Assembly: GCA_900544385.1 (NCBI GenBank)
Contig: UQVD01000047.1
Span: 1-15,974 of the forward strand
Reading direction: 5' to 3'
Origin: an uncultured Collinsella sp.
GTDB lineage: Bacteria; Actinomycetota; Coriobacteriia; Coriobacteriales; Coriobacteriaceae
DNA: 15,974 nucleotides
The translations under genes were made by a program, and so were the position numbers. The notes below the pieces were generated by a model. It was given only the letters and a program-made list of their open reading frames with translations, searched no databases and had not been told where the DNA came from. Of this stretch, positions 1-6,694 are shown piece by piece. Numbering within the stretch: position 1 is the stretch's first letter; each line of letters opens with the position of its first letter.

Positions 1-48
1 CGAGATACTGATCGGTCTCGTGGGCTCGGAGATGTGTATAAGAGACAG
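1..48 (+). other. Nextera i7-side sequencing adapter (not genomic)
   Basis: Positions 15-48 are the Illumina Nextera transposase adapter on the i7 side, ending in the 19-base mosaic end at 30-48. Positions 1-6 match the tail of the P7 primer. Positions 7-14 (actgatcg) sit exactly where the 8-base i7 index belongs. Genomic sequence begins at 49. A GTG at 34 inside the adapter creates a false protein start reading MYKRQ. Confidence 0.97.
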
Positions 49-1575
49 AAACTCGCCTGCGCGGGGGCCTGCGCGCTCATGGCCGGCCAGCTGCTGCTGC
101 CGAGCGTGGCGCTCGCCGCCGAGTGGGTCAACGTCGGCGGCACGCAGTACGACGCGGGCGCCGCTGCCGGCGACGAGGCGGGAACCTGGTCCTGGGATGG
201 CGCTAACGACATGAAGCTCAACGGCTACGACGGCGGTTCCATCGGCGCCAAGGGCAACCTCACCATCGGCGTGACGGGCATCAACACCGTCACGGCCGAC
301 GCCGGGCAGAGCGCCATTGCTGTTAAGAACGGTAACCTTGCCATTGCCGGCGACGGCACCCTGAATGCGACGGCCCAGAACGATGTGATTGCAGCGTCGG
401 GAGACGGCAGGACCGGCGGCGATGTGACCATCAGCGGCGTCAGCGTCAACGCGACGGCTTCGGGTGCAGCGGAAAACGTGGCGGGCATTCGCGCGACGGC
501 CGGCAGCGTGACAATCGATAAGGGCGCTGATGTCAAAATCGAGGCGAAATCGGCTGAAGGATCTTGGCGTCCAATGGAGATCATCTGCGGTATCCATGCT
601 GATAACATTCCAAACAGACACGCTGCCCAGGAAGGCGAGCAGGAAGAGCCGGATTCCGCTTATGAGCACGGCGGCGATGTCACCGTCGATGGCGCCAGTC
701 TGTCGATTAAGACTGGCGATGCCTCGTGGGCTTCCATGTGCATCAATACGTTTGGTATCAAGAAGAATACCCTCATGAAAATCGTCAACGGAGCCGATGT
801 CACGCTTTCGGCTGGTAGCGCGGCTTCGCTCTCGGCGGGTATAAGCGCACGCTCGCAAGACGGTGCGGTGTGGATGCTTGTCGAGAAGTCGAACCTCACG
901 TCTCGAAGCCTGTCTGCCGCAAGCGGCATCGACGCCGATCGCAATCAAAGTTTTGGAATCATGGCAGAGGCAAATACCAGGTTTGAAACGCCTCGTATCC
1001 AGATTTTCAAATCGAAGATTGAGGCTTCGGGCGCGACTGCGGGGATTTATGCGATCAACCGCAACGTCGTGAATTCGACCCTGTACCATGCCGCGATGAT
1101 CGATTTACGAGGGAACGCGACGATTACGATTCCGATGGACGGTGCCGTGCGCGATGTGAAAAAGGATGTCGATACGGGGCAATGGCCTAGTTCCCAGAGC
1201 GGGCAGGTCATCGGTGTTGCCGGTTCGTCTACGATTTCGGATATCGTCGGTTCTGCCGAGGTCGCCCATGATGTGGTGATTGATTTTGGAGACGGGCAGG
1301 AGCCGGACCCAACGCCGGACCCCGAGCCGGCTCCGGAGCCCGATCGCATGCCCAATCCCGAGCAGAAGCCTAACCTCAAGCCCGTAGACAAGGATGCAAA
1401 GACCACCACGACGGTCACCAAGACCGTTACGACCAAGACTGCTGCCACCAAAAACGCTTCCGACGCCCTGGCCGCCACGGGTGACAACGCCGCGACGGCG
1501 GCAGCGGCCCTCGGAATCGCCGGTGCGTCCGTCATCGGCGCCGGCTTCGTCGCGTCCAAGCGCCGCAACCGCTAG
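49..1575 (+). CDS. Cell-wall-anchored surface protein, beta-helix-like, 5' truncated
   Basis: This is a partial gene of 508 visible codons; the start and signal-peptide n-region are lost at the contig end. The first residues are the hydrophobic core and cleavage region of a signal peptide (LACAGACALM, then LLLPSVALA before AEW). The ectodomain (about residues 25-415) has repeated short strands with G, N, V, T and I in patterns such as GNLTIGV, GNLAIAGDGTL, GDVTISGV and GSVTIDKGA. This resembles right-handed parallel beta-helix or carbohydrate-binding surface proteins, but I cannot name a family. A Pro/Asp/Glu-rich stalk (PDPTPDPEPAPEPD) and a Thr/Lys-rich stretch follow. The C-terminus is a cell-wall sorting signal: LAATG 35 residues from the end, a hydrophobic helix, then KRRNR. 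LAXTG is the motif known for class E sortases of high-GC Gram-positives. The downstream gene has the same end modules. A role in adhesion or glycan contact is inference. Confidence 0.8.
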   Translation, partial: KLACAGACALMAGQLLLPSVALAAEWVNVGGTQYDAGAAAGDEAGTWSWDGANDMKLNGYDGGSIGAKGNLTIGVTGINTVTADAGQSAIAVKNGNLAIAGDGTLNATAQNDVIAASGDGRTGGDVTISGVSVNATASGAAENVAGIRATAGSVTIDKGADVKIEAKSAEGSWRPMEIICGIHADNIPNRHAAQEGEQEEPDSAYEHGGDVTVDGASLSIKTGDASWASMCINTFGIKKNTLMKIVNGADVTLSAGSAASLSAGISARSQDGAVWMLVEKSNLTSRSLSAASGIDADRNQSFGIMAEANTRFETPRIQIFKSKIEASGATAGIYAINRNVVNSTLYHAAMIDLRGNATITIPMDGAVRDVKKDVDTGQWPSSQSGQVIGVAGSSTISDIVGSAEVAHDVVIDFGDGQEPDPTPDPEPAPEPDRMPNPEQKPNLKPVDKDAKTTTTVTKTVTTKTAATKNASDALAATGDNAATAAAALGIAGASVIGAGFVASKRRNR

Positions 1576-1598
1576 AGCAAGCTTTCATAGCCATTTTC

Positions 1599-1645
1599 AG
1601 CCGTCGCGTGGGCACAAATGTCCTCGCGGCGGCTCTTTGTATTTC
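1599..1645 (+). terminator. Probable intrinsic terminator of the first surface-protein gene
   Basis: GC-rich arms at 1599-1608 and 1625-1634 pair with one mismatch (AGCCGTCGCG with CGCGGCGGCT) and are followed by a T-rich tail (ctttgtattt). The stem starts 24 bases after the stop codon at 1575. The tail is not a pure T run, so termination may be partial. Confidence 0.55.
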
Positions 1646-1656
1646 CGCAGGTAGAG

Positions 1657-1684
1657 GCCTAGGTTCGCATCTACGAACCTAGGC
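1657..1684. repeat. Perfect 11-bp inverted repeat, unassigned
   Basis: GCCTAGGTTCG at 1657-1667 pairs perfectly with CGAACCTAGGC at 1674-1684 around a 6-base loop. No T tract follows, so it is not an obvious terminator. It lies in the leader region of the second surface-protein gene and could be an operator, a 5' RNA hairpin or another small palindromic repeat. Confidence 0.5.
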
Positions 1685-1721
1685 GTACGGAGTCATTTGG
1701 CGCATCTTGGTGGTACAGAAT

Positions 1722-1754
1722 CACCGCAAAGGGGACAGGCACCTTTGTGGTGGT
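1722..1754. repeat. GGGGACAGGCACC palindromic repeat, copy 1
   Basis: An imperfect palindrome with arms at 1722-1732 and 1742-1752 around ggacaggca. Positions 1728-1754 are identical, in inverted orientation, to part of the palindrome at 3957-4001. It ends 27 bases before the start codon at 1781, so it lies in or near the 5' leader of the second surface-protein gene. The two copies bracket that gene in opposite orientation. Confidence 0.75.
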
Positions 1755-1780
1755 ATGTCCCTACGACCAAGGAGGCCGTT

Positions 1781-3766
1781 ATGTACGGAAGCCACTTCGA
1801 TAAGCAAGCTCAAAGTGAGTCAACCTGCTCGCTGGTTCACGGTACCTGGCGTTGTGTGGGTGCCAAAATAGCTTGCGCCGGCGCGTGTGCGCTTATGGTC
1901 GGTCAGTTGCTGCTGCCGAGTGTGGCGCTGGCGACGGAATGCGCCGATCCCGCCGCTGGGACGGATGAGGTTGCCGCGGCTCCGGTGACGCCGACGGTTG
2001 CGGAGGATTCGGCGGCTCCGGCGCCGGTACCGGTGGCCCCGGCTGCGCCGATGACTGACACGGCTCCGGTGGCGCAATCCACGGCAGAACCTCAGCAGGA
2101 CGCATCAGCGGCAACGGTGAACGATGCGACACCCGCCGAACAAAACACTCCCAGTGACAACGCCGCCACGCCAGCAAACGATGCCATCATGCCCTGTGGC
2201 GTGACCGATGTGACAGGCGGGAGCGGTGTTAAGGTCAAAACGACCGTGGTTCCCCACTACACGGACTGCGCGCTTCCGAGCAAGGTCACACTCAAAAAGG
2301 GCCAGCCGTATACCCACGATTTTCTCGATGTAGAGGGTGGCATTCCAGAAACGCTTGCGAGCGAAGTTGTCGAGGTTAAGTACTACAGGGCCGATGCCGC
2401 TTCGGGCACTCTGGTCGAAGTTCAGGATGCGTCCATGTCCGACGTGACGGCTCGCTTCGAACCCGTTGGCAATCACATGAGGCTGACGCTGACCTTTACG
2501 GGTGGCGCGGCAGGCGGCTCGTATCGACTCACGCGCAATGAGGCTCTCTATATTGGCACGGCACTGGAGTATACCGGAACTGACTATGAAGGCAGCTCGA
2601 CTATCCTCAACGAAACCAGGTACGATTATTACCTCCGCTACGTCATCAATAGCGAAATTACGCTCGTTGCGTCAGAAAACGAAGCCCTCCATAACCTGGA
2701 CGTCAACGACGTGAAGACCGACTACGCGCCCGGCGAGGCGCCACGCGCGACCGCGACGATCCCCGCTGCCGATGCCGACAAGTACGAGATCGCCTACGAG
2801 TGCTGGGAAGAGATGGAGCTCGATATGGAATCCGGGGAGTCGGTACCCGTTGCCTTCTGGTATTCCGACCCCGCCAAGTATCCGACGGGCGCGAGGAGGA
2901 TCGAGCACTTCGAAGAGGGCAAGTTCTACATGTACTCCGTTGAGCTGAGGCTCAAGGGCGACAATACCGTGGCCGATGACTGCAATATGAACGTCAACGG
3001 TCATTGGGCGCACCACGTCAAGACCGTCAACGGCGTCTTCGCCCCAAACGCTGACAATATGCTGTGCGAGCAGCCGATTGATGAATGGCGGGCCATCGAC
3101 GTTATCGAGATTAATGGCGCCACGACTATCTTTAAGGCGGGCGACAAGCCGGTCTTTACGGCGGGCACTCCGGCGGGTTCCGACTCTATTCTCCAGTGCG
3201 AGTTCTGGACGGGCAGCGACGGCAGCGAAGTGAACTCTCGGGAGTTCTGGGATCAGAACATCACGAACCACATCGACGACTTTAAGCCTGGCGTGACCTA
3301 TCGCTACGGTCTGTACTTTAAGCCGGCGCGCGGTTTCTACTTTACGCCGAACACCAAGCTGGTGGTCAATGGCGTGGAGTGCGGCTACCAGATGGGCGAA
3401 GCGAGTGTAGTTGATCCCGAGAGCGGTTGGATCTACACCCTGTGGCTCAACACCGATCTGACCTTTACGCCTGAAGCCACGCCGACTCCCGATCCGCAGC
3501 CTACGCCGGAACCTAAGCCGACGCCGCAGCCTGAGGTGAAGCCTGAGACCAAGCTCGCGGTGAAGCCCGAGACCAAGCCCGCGGCCAAGCCGGCCACGAC
3601 AACCGCCACGACCAAGACGGTTGAGAAAACCACGCAGGCCAAGAAGGACGATGCTGTCCTGGTTACCACGGGGGATACCACCGCGATGACGATCGCCGCC
3701 CTAGGCATCGCCGGCGCAACTGTTGCCGCGACAGGCATCGCCGCGACGAAGCGCCGCAAGCGTTAG
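1781..3766 (+). CDS. Cell-wall-anchored surface protein with Pro-rich stalk
   Basis: A 661-aa predicted surface protein. I chose the ATG at 1781 because AAGGAGG (1769-1775) sits 5 bases upstream; the frame is open further upstream but runs through a repeat. A long n-region (about 29 residues) precedes the signal-peptide core ACAGACALMVGQLLLPSVAL, with likely cleavage after VALA. An Ala/Pro/Thr-rich low-complexity segment follows (about residues 55-135). Then comes an ectodomain of about 430 residues that I do not recognise, with several Tyr/Trp-rich strands as in Ig-like or other beta-sandwich adhesins. The stalk (about 563-610) is Pro/Thr/Lys-rich and contains a tandem 24-bp repeat at 3536-3583 (VKPETKLA, VKPETKPA). 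The sorting signal has LVTTG at 627-631, a hydrophobic helix and terminal KRRKR. LVTTG departs from LPXTG and LAXTG, so sortase processing is less certain. Signal peptide and tail are homologous to the upstream gene; the ectodomain is not. Confidence 0.82.
   Translation: MYGSHFDKQAQSESTCSLVHGTWRCVGAKIACAGACALMVGQLLLPSVALATECADPAAGTDEVAAAPVTPTVAEDSAAPAPVPVAPAAPMTDTAPVAQSTAEPQQDASAATVNDATPAEQNTPSDNAATPANDAIMPCGVTDVTGGSGVKVKTTVVPHYTDCALPSKVTLKKGQPYTHDFLDVEGGIPETLASEVVEVKYYRADAASGTLVEVQDASMSDVTARFEPVGNHMRLTLTFTGGAAGGSYRLTRNEALYIGTALEYTGTDYEGSSTILNETRYDYYLRYVINSEITLVASENEALHNLDVNDVKTDYAPGEAPRATATIPAADADKYEIAYECWEEMELDMESGESVPVAFWYSDPAKYPTGARRIEHFEEGKFYMYSVELRLKGDNTVADDCNMNVNGHWAHHVKTVNGVFAPNADNMLCEQPIDEWRAIDVIEINGATTIFKAGDKPVFTAGTPAGSDSILQCEFWTGSDGSEVNSREFWDQNITNHIDDFKPGVTYRYGLYFKPARGFYFTPNTKLVVNGVECGYQMGEASVVDPESGWIYTLWLNTDLTFTPEATPTPDPQPTPEPKPTPQPEVKPETKLAVKPETKPAAKPATTTATTKTVEKTTQAKKDDAVLVTTGDTTAMTIAALGIAGATVAATGIAATKRRKR
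3536..3583 (+). repeat. Tandem 24-bp repeat in surface-protein stalk
   Basis: Two adjacent 24-base units (3536-3559 and 3560-3583) differ at only a few positions and encode VKPETKLA and VKPETKPA. In-frame tandem repeats like this can change stalk length by slippage or recombination. Confidence 0.7.
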
Positions 3767-3803
3767 GTTTTGGCGACAGCGCCCATTCTCGGCCTCAGCA
3801 AAA

Positions 3804-3938
3804 TCTCAATCTGTAACACCAAGCGAGATATTTGATTTCTAACTGTTACAGATTGAGACAAAGTGGAGGCGGCTGGCACAATATCTTGATCTGTAACAAC
3901 TACGAGGCTCAACGGGCTCCAGGTGTTACAGATTGAGA
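3804..3938. repeat. Four-copy alternating repeat array, exact 40-nt period
   Basis: The 15-mer TCTCAATCTGTAACA occurs at 3804-3818. Its reverse complement TGTTACAGATTGAGA occurs at 3844-3858. A forward copy with two changes lies at 3884-3898, and a perfect reverse copy at 3924-3938. The three intervals (3819-3843, 3859-3883, 3899-3923) are each exactly 25 bases and differ in sequence. The array can fold as two hairpins with 25-base loops, tandem at 80 bp. Both reverse copies continue with CAAA (19 bases identical). A degenerate forward-like copy sits at about 3828-3843. It lies between a surface-protein stop and the convergent nfnB stop. No cas gene is nearby and the arms are too short for CRISPR. 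Confidence 0.85.
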
Positions 3939-3956
3939 CAAAACGACCGACCAAGT

Positions 3957-4001
3957 CCCAAACCACCACAAAGGTGCCTGTCCCCTTTGTGGTGGTTTGG
4001 G
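3957..4001. repeat. GGGGACAGGCACC palindromic repeat, copy 2 (perfect)
   Basis: Perfect 18-bp arms at 3957-3974 and 3984-4001 (CCCAAACCACCACAAAGG and its complement) surround a 9-base centre, tgcctgtcc. Read on the minus strand it contains AAAGGGGACAGGCACCTTTG, as copy 1 does. It resembles REP/RAYT-type palindromes, but no RAYT gene is in the window. Confidence 0.85.
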
Positions 4002-4013
4002 CGGCCAGCATAG

Positions 4014-4052
4014 AAAAAAGTCCCCGCCGGGCGTGTGCTCGACGGGGACTTT
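4014..4052 (-). terminator. Intrinsic terminator of nfnAB
   Basis: A 10-bp perfect stem (AAAGTCCCCG at 4017-4026 with CGGGGACTTT at 4043-4052) is followed, on the minus strand, by a run of six T. It lies about 30 bases beyond the nfnB stop at 4081-4083. Confidence 0.85.
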
Positions 4053-4080
4053 GCCGTTTGATGGCTAGCGCTGCAGGTGA

Positions 4081-5490
4081 TTACTCGCCCAGCAGGCTCT
4101 TGGTGATGGAAGCGGCGGCCTTCTTGCCGGCGCCCATCGCCAGAATGACCGTTGCGGCACCGGTGACGATGTCGCCGCCGGCCCAGATACGGGGATCGGT
4201 GGTCTGGCCGGTCTCCTCGTCGGCAACGATGTAGCCCCACTTGTTGAGCTCCATCTTGCCGCCGATCTTCTTTGCGAAGGGGTTGGCGTTGGTGCCGATA
4301 GCCGAGATCGCGACGTCGCAGGGGATCTCCTCGATGGCGCCCTCGATGGGCACCGGACGACGGCGGCCGGACTCGTCGGGCTCGCCGAGCTCCATCTTCT
4401 GGACCTTGACGGCGCACACGGAGCCGTCCTCGCCAGCGACAAACTCGAGCGGGGAGACGAGCGGCAGAACCTCGACGCCCTCGGCCTTGGCATGGTGCAG
4501 CTCGGCGCGACGGCAGGGCATCTCGTCCTCGGTACGACGATAGGCGATGATGGCATGCTCGGCGCCCAGGCGCTTGGCGGTACGGACGGCGTCCATAGCC
4601 ACGTTGCCGCCACCAAAGACGACGACGTTCTTGCCGTGCTTGGTGGGGGTGTCGTACTCGGGGAACTTGTTGGCCTTCATCAGGTTCACGCGGGTGAGGT
4701 ACTCGTTCGCGAAGAAGACGTTGGGCAGGTTCTCGCCGGGGACATTGAGGAACTTGGGCAGGCCAGCGCCGGTCGCCACGTAGATGGCGTCGAAGCCCTG
4801 CTCGAACAGCTCCTCGGCCGTGGCCATGTTGCCCACGACGGAGTTGTACTCAAACTTGACGCCCATGTCCTCCAGGCCGTCAATCTCGCGCTTGACGACC
4901 GCCTTGGGCAGACGGAACTCGGGGATGCCGTAGACCAGCACGCCGCCGCCGGTAAAGAAGGCCTCAAAGACGGTAACGTCAAAGCCGTTACGGGCGAGCT
5001 CGCCGGCGCAGGTGATGCCGGACGGGCCAGAGCCGACGACGGCGACCTTCTTGCCGTTCTTGGGGGCCATCTTGGGTGTGGAGGCGAGCTCGGGGCGGTC
5101 ACCCAGGAAGCGCTCGAGCTGGCCGATGGCCACGGGCTCGGACTTCTTACCACGGATGCACTTGCCCTCGCACTGGTTCTCCTGCGGGCAGACGCGGCCG
5201 CAGATGGCGGGAAGCATGGAGTCCTCGCGAATGGTATCGAGAGCGCCGCCGAAGTCCTTCTCGCGGATCTGCTCGATAAAGCGGGGGATGTTGATGTTGA
5301 CAGGGCAGCCCTCAACACAGAACGGCTTCTTGCAGTTGAGGCAGCGCTCGGCCTCGGCCAGCGCCATCTCCTCGGTGAAGCCCTTGTCGACGGGGCGGAA
5401 GTCGCAGGCGCGCTCGGCAGCCGGCTCCTCGTTATCGGGGGTGCGGGGCGACTTCATATCGGCAACGAAACGACCGTTAACTAGTGGCAT
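4081..5490 (-). CDS. nfnB: NfnB-type large subunit, NADH-dependent ferredoxin:NADP+ oxidoreductase
   Basis: A 469-aa flavoprotein of the glutamate-synthase small-subunit (GltD) superfamily. Eight N-terminal cysteines (50, 53, 58, 62 and 97, 101, 107, 111) lie in CLNCKKPFCVEGCPV and CGRVCPQENQCEGKC and fit two [4Fe-4S] clusters. A FAD Rossmann motif VVGSGPSG follows at 151-158 and an NADP(H)-binding motif (VVFGGGNVAMD) near 290-300. The C-terminal WAGGDIVTGAATVILAMGAGKKAA is the usual FAD-contacting end. Such proteins are often annotated as NADPH-dependent glutamate synthase (gltA, sudA). The start overlaps the stop of nfnA by 10 bases, and that partner points to the electron-bifurcating NfnAB complex. 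In that complex NADH and reduced ferredoxin together reduce NADP+, on the cytosolic side. The function follows from family and context; no glutamate-synthase large subunit is in the window. Confidence 0.88.
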   Translation of the reverse strand: MPLVNGRFVADMKSPRTPDNEEPAAERACDFRPVDKGFTEEMALAEAERCLNCKKPFCVEGCPVNINIPRFIEQIREKDFGGALDTIREDSMLPAICGRVCPQENQCEGKCIRGKKSEPVAIGQLERFLGDRPELASTPKMAPKNGKKVAVVGSGPSGITCAGELARNGFDVTVFEAFFTGGGVLVYGIPEFRLPKAVVKREIDGLEDMGVKFEYNSVVGNMATAEELFEQGFDAIYVATGAGLPKFLNVPGENLPNVFFANEYLTRVNLMKANKFPEYDTPTKHGKNVVVFGGGNVAMDAVRTAKRLGAEHAIIAYRRTEDEMPCRRAELHHAKAEGVEVLPLVSPLEFVAGEDGSVCAVKVQKMELGEPDESGRRRPVPIEGAIEEIPCDVAISAIGTNANPFAKKIGGKMELNKWGYIVADEETGQTTDPRIWAGGDIVTGAATVILAMGAGKKAAASITKSLLGE

Positions 5491-6320
5491 GCGCAGCTCT
5501 TTTCCTCATCGGCCTTGAGGGACTCGCCCTCTTCGGAACGGTAAGCGGCCTGGCGGGCACGAAGGTCATCCCAGTCGACCAGGGTGGCATCGAAGTCGGG
5601 GCCGTCGACGCAAGCGAACTTGGTCACGCCGCCTACCTCGACGCGGCAGCAGCCGCACATGCCGGTGCCGTCGACCATGATGGGGTTGAGCGACGCGGTG
5701 ATGGGGGTGTCGTACTTCTGGGCGGTGAGGGTCGAGAACTTCATCATCGGAACGGGGCCGACGCAGAAGACCTGGCTCACGGCCTTGTCCTGCAGCAGGC
5801 GCTCCAGCGGAGCGGTGACAACGCCCTGCTCGCCGTAGGAACCGTCATCGGTAGTGATGTGGATGTGGTCCTCGTCGAGGAGCTCGCGGAACTGGTCCTC
5901 CATAAGCAGGAGGTCCTTGGTGCGGGCGCCCATGATGGCGTGCACCTCGTGACCGGTCTCGACCAGGTGCTTGGCGACCGGGAAGGCAATTGCCAGGCCG
6001 ACGCCGCCGCCAATGACGGCGCAGGGGCCCTCGGCCATCTCGGTGGGAACGCCCAGCGGGCCCACGACGTCGCGCAGCGACTCGCCGGCCTCGTAGGTGG
6101 AAAGCATCTCGGTGGTCTTGCCGATCACCATGAAGATGAACTCGACCCAGCCCTCGTCACCGTTCCAACCGGCCAGGGTAAACGGGACACGCTCGCCCGT
6201 CTCGTTGGCGCGAACCATGAGGAACTGTCCAGCGTGCGCATGCTTGGCGATTGCAGGCGCCTCGATGCGGAACTTGAACACCTTCTCCGAGAACTGCGTC
6301 TTCTCCAGGATCTTATACAT
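5481..6320 (-). CDS. nfnA: NfnA-type small subunit, ferredoxin-NADP reductase-like
   Basis: A 279-aa protein of the dihydroorotate dehydrogenase electron-transfer subunit (PyrK-like) family. ERVPFTLAG (43-51) fits the FAD-binding R-x-x-P-[FY]-[ST] motif, and AVIGGGVGLA (101-110) is the NAD-binding glycine loop. Near the C-terminus, DGTGMCGCCRVEVGG then FACVDG supplies D217, C222, C225 and C237. One Asp plus three Cys as [2Fe-2S] ligands is a known feature of NfnA/NfnS, and it separates this protein from PyrK, which uses four Cys. No pyrD is adjacent. The ATG at 6320 is preceded by GAGAGGGG at a suitable distance. The Cys/His-containing tail (KSCACH) encodes the overlap with nfnB. The NfnA/NfnB pair is co-transcribed and, by inference, supplies NADPH for biosynthesis during fermentation. 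Confidence 0.88.
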   Translation of the reverse strand: MYKILEKTQFSEKVFKFRIEAPAIAKHAHAGQFLMVRANETGERVPFTLAGWNGDEGWVEFIFMVIGKTTEMLSTYEAGESLRDVVGPLGVPTEMAEGPCAVIGGGVGLAIAFPVAKHLVETGHEVHAIMGARTKDLLLMEDQFRELLDEDHIHITTDDGSYGEQGVVTAPLERLLQDKAVSQVFCVGPVPMMKFSTLTAQKYDTPITASLNPIMVDGTGMCGCCRVEVGGVTKFACVDGPDFDATLVDWDDLRARQAAYRSEEGESLKADEEKSCACH

Positions 6321-6387
6321 AGAACCCCTCTCTTGTTAGGGCCGCCGAACCGTGCCTCCACGGAAATGGACGGTAGCCCGAATAAAA

Positions 6388-6420
6388 CCGTACGTGCACA
6401 GGCGTTGTGCAGACATACGG
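6388..6420. promoter_or_regulatory. Dyad at predicted nfnAB transcription start (putative operator)
   Basis: A two-level dyad: inner TGCACA (6395-6400) and TGTGCA (6406-6411) with a 5-base gap, and outer CCGTA (6388-6392) and TACGG (6416-6420). It begins about 6 bases downstream of the -10 box on the minus strand, so it overlaps the expected start of the nfnAB transcript. It could be a repressor site or a 5' hairpin. The regulator is unknown. Confidence 0.45.
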
Positions 6421-6425
6421 TGCAA

Positions 6426-6431
6426 ATTATA
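6426..6431 (-). promoter_or_regulatory. -10 box of nfnAB promoter
   Basis: The minus strand reads TATAAT exactly, 106 bases upstream of the nfnA start. No good -35 hexamer stands 16-18 bases further upstream; the nearest TTGACA-like match (GTGACA) is too close. The leader would be about 100 nt. Confidence 0.5.
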
Positions 6432-6505
6432 CCCTCATGGACATGTCACTTACGTGTGTCTTCGGCGGTTGGGAGCAGGGTTTATCCACTTTGGCCTACC
6501 AAAGG

Positions 6506-6681
6506 GGGAGAGGTTTATTTTGGCAGGTTTTATCAGGTAAAACGGCAAAGGGGGCCGGCCTCGGGTTGTGATGAGGCCGGCCCCCTTTGGGGTGCTGTGC
6601 ATGTATGTCGGCGCGCGGTTGATTGCGATGCCGCAACTGGGGCGTTTCCGCAGGTAAAACCTGCCAAAATAAACCTGTCCC
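6506..6681. repeat. 176-bp palindromic element with GGGACAGG end
   Basis: Terminal inverted repeats of 27 bp with one mismatch lie at 6506-6532 and 6655-6681; the inner 22 bp (6511-6532 with 6655-6676, ttattttggcaggtttta core) is perfect. The left end begins GGGGGAGAGG (6504-6513) and the right end reads CCTGTCCC. The interior holds the strong hairpin at 6546-6589. It lies between pth and nfnA and encodes nothing. Size and structure fit a MITE-like or REP-like element. Confidence 0.82.
6546..6589 (-). terminator. Strong hairpin, probable pth terminator
   Basis: A 17-bp perfect stem (6546-6562 with 6573-6589, rich in GGGGGCCGGCC) has a 10-base loop. On the minus strand it is followed by CCGTTTTACC, a short T run. 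It is about 105 bases beyond the pth stop and inside the 176-bp palindromic element. Confidence 0.6.
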
Positions 6682-6694
6682 TAAATGATAGGTT

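Noticed and set aside
1697..1780. 28-codon upstream extension of the second surface protein
   Set aside because: It would encode the palindromic repeat and place residues before a complete signal peptide; AAGGAGG supports the start at 1781.
3804..3938. CRISPR array
   Set aside because: Repeats are 15 nt, alternate in orientation and number only four; no cas gene or leader is visible.
4492..5484. 330-codon open frame on the plus strand opposite nfnB
   Set aside because: A shadow of a high-GC gene: translation is rich in Leu, Ala, Asp, Gly, Val and His repeats with no family motif, while the minus strand has full NfnB motifs.
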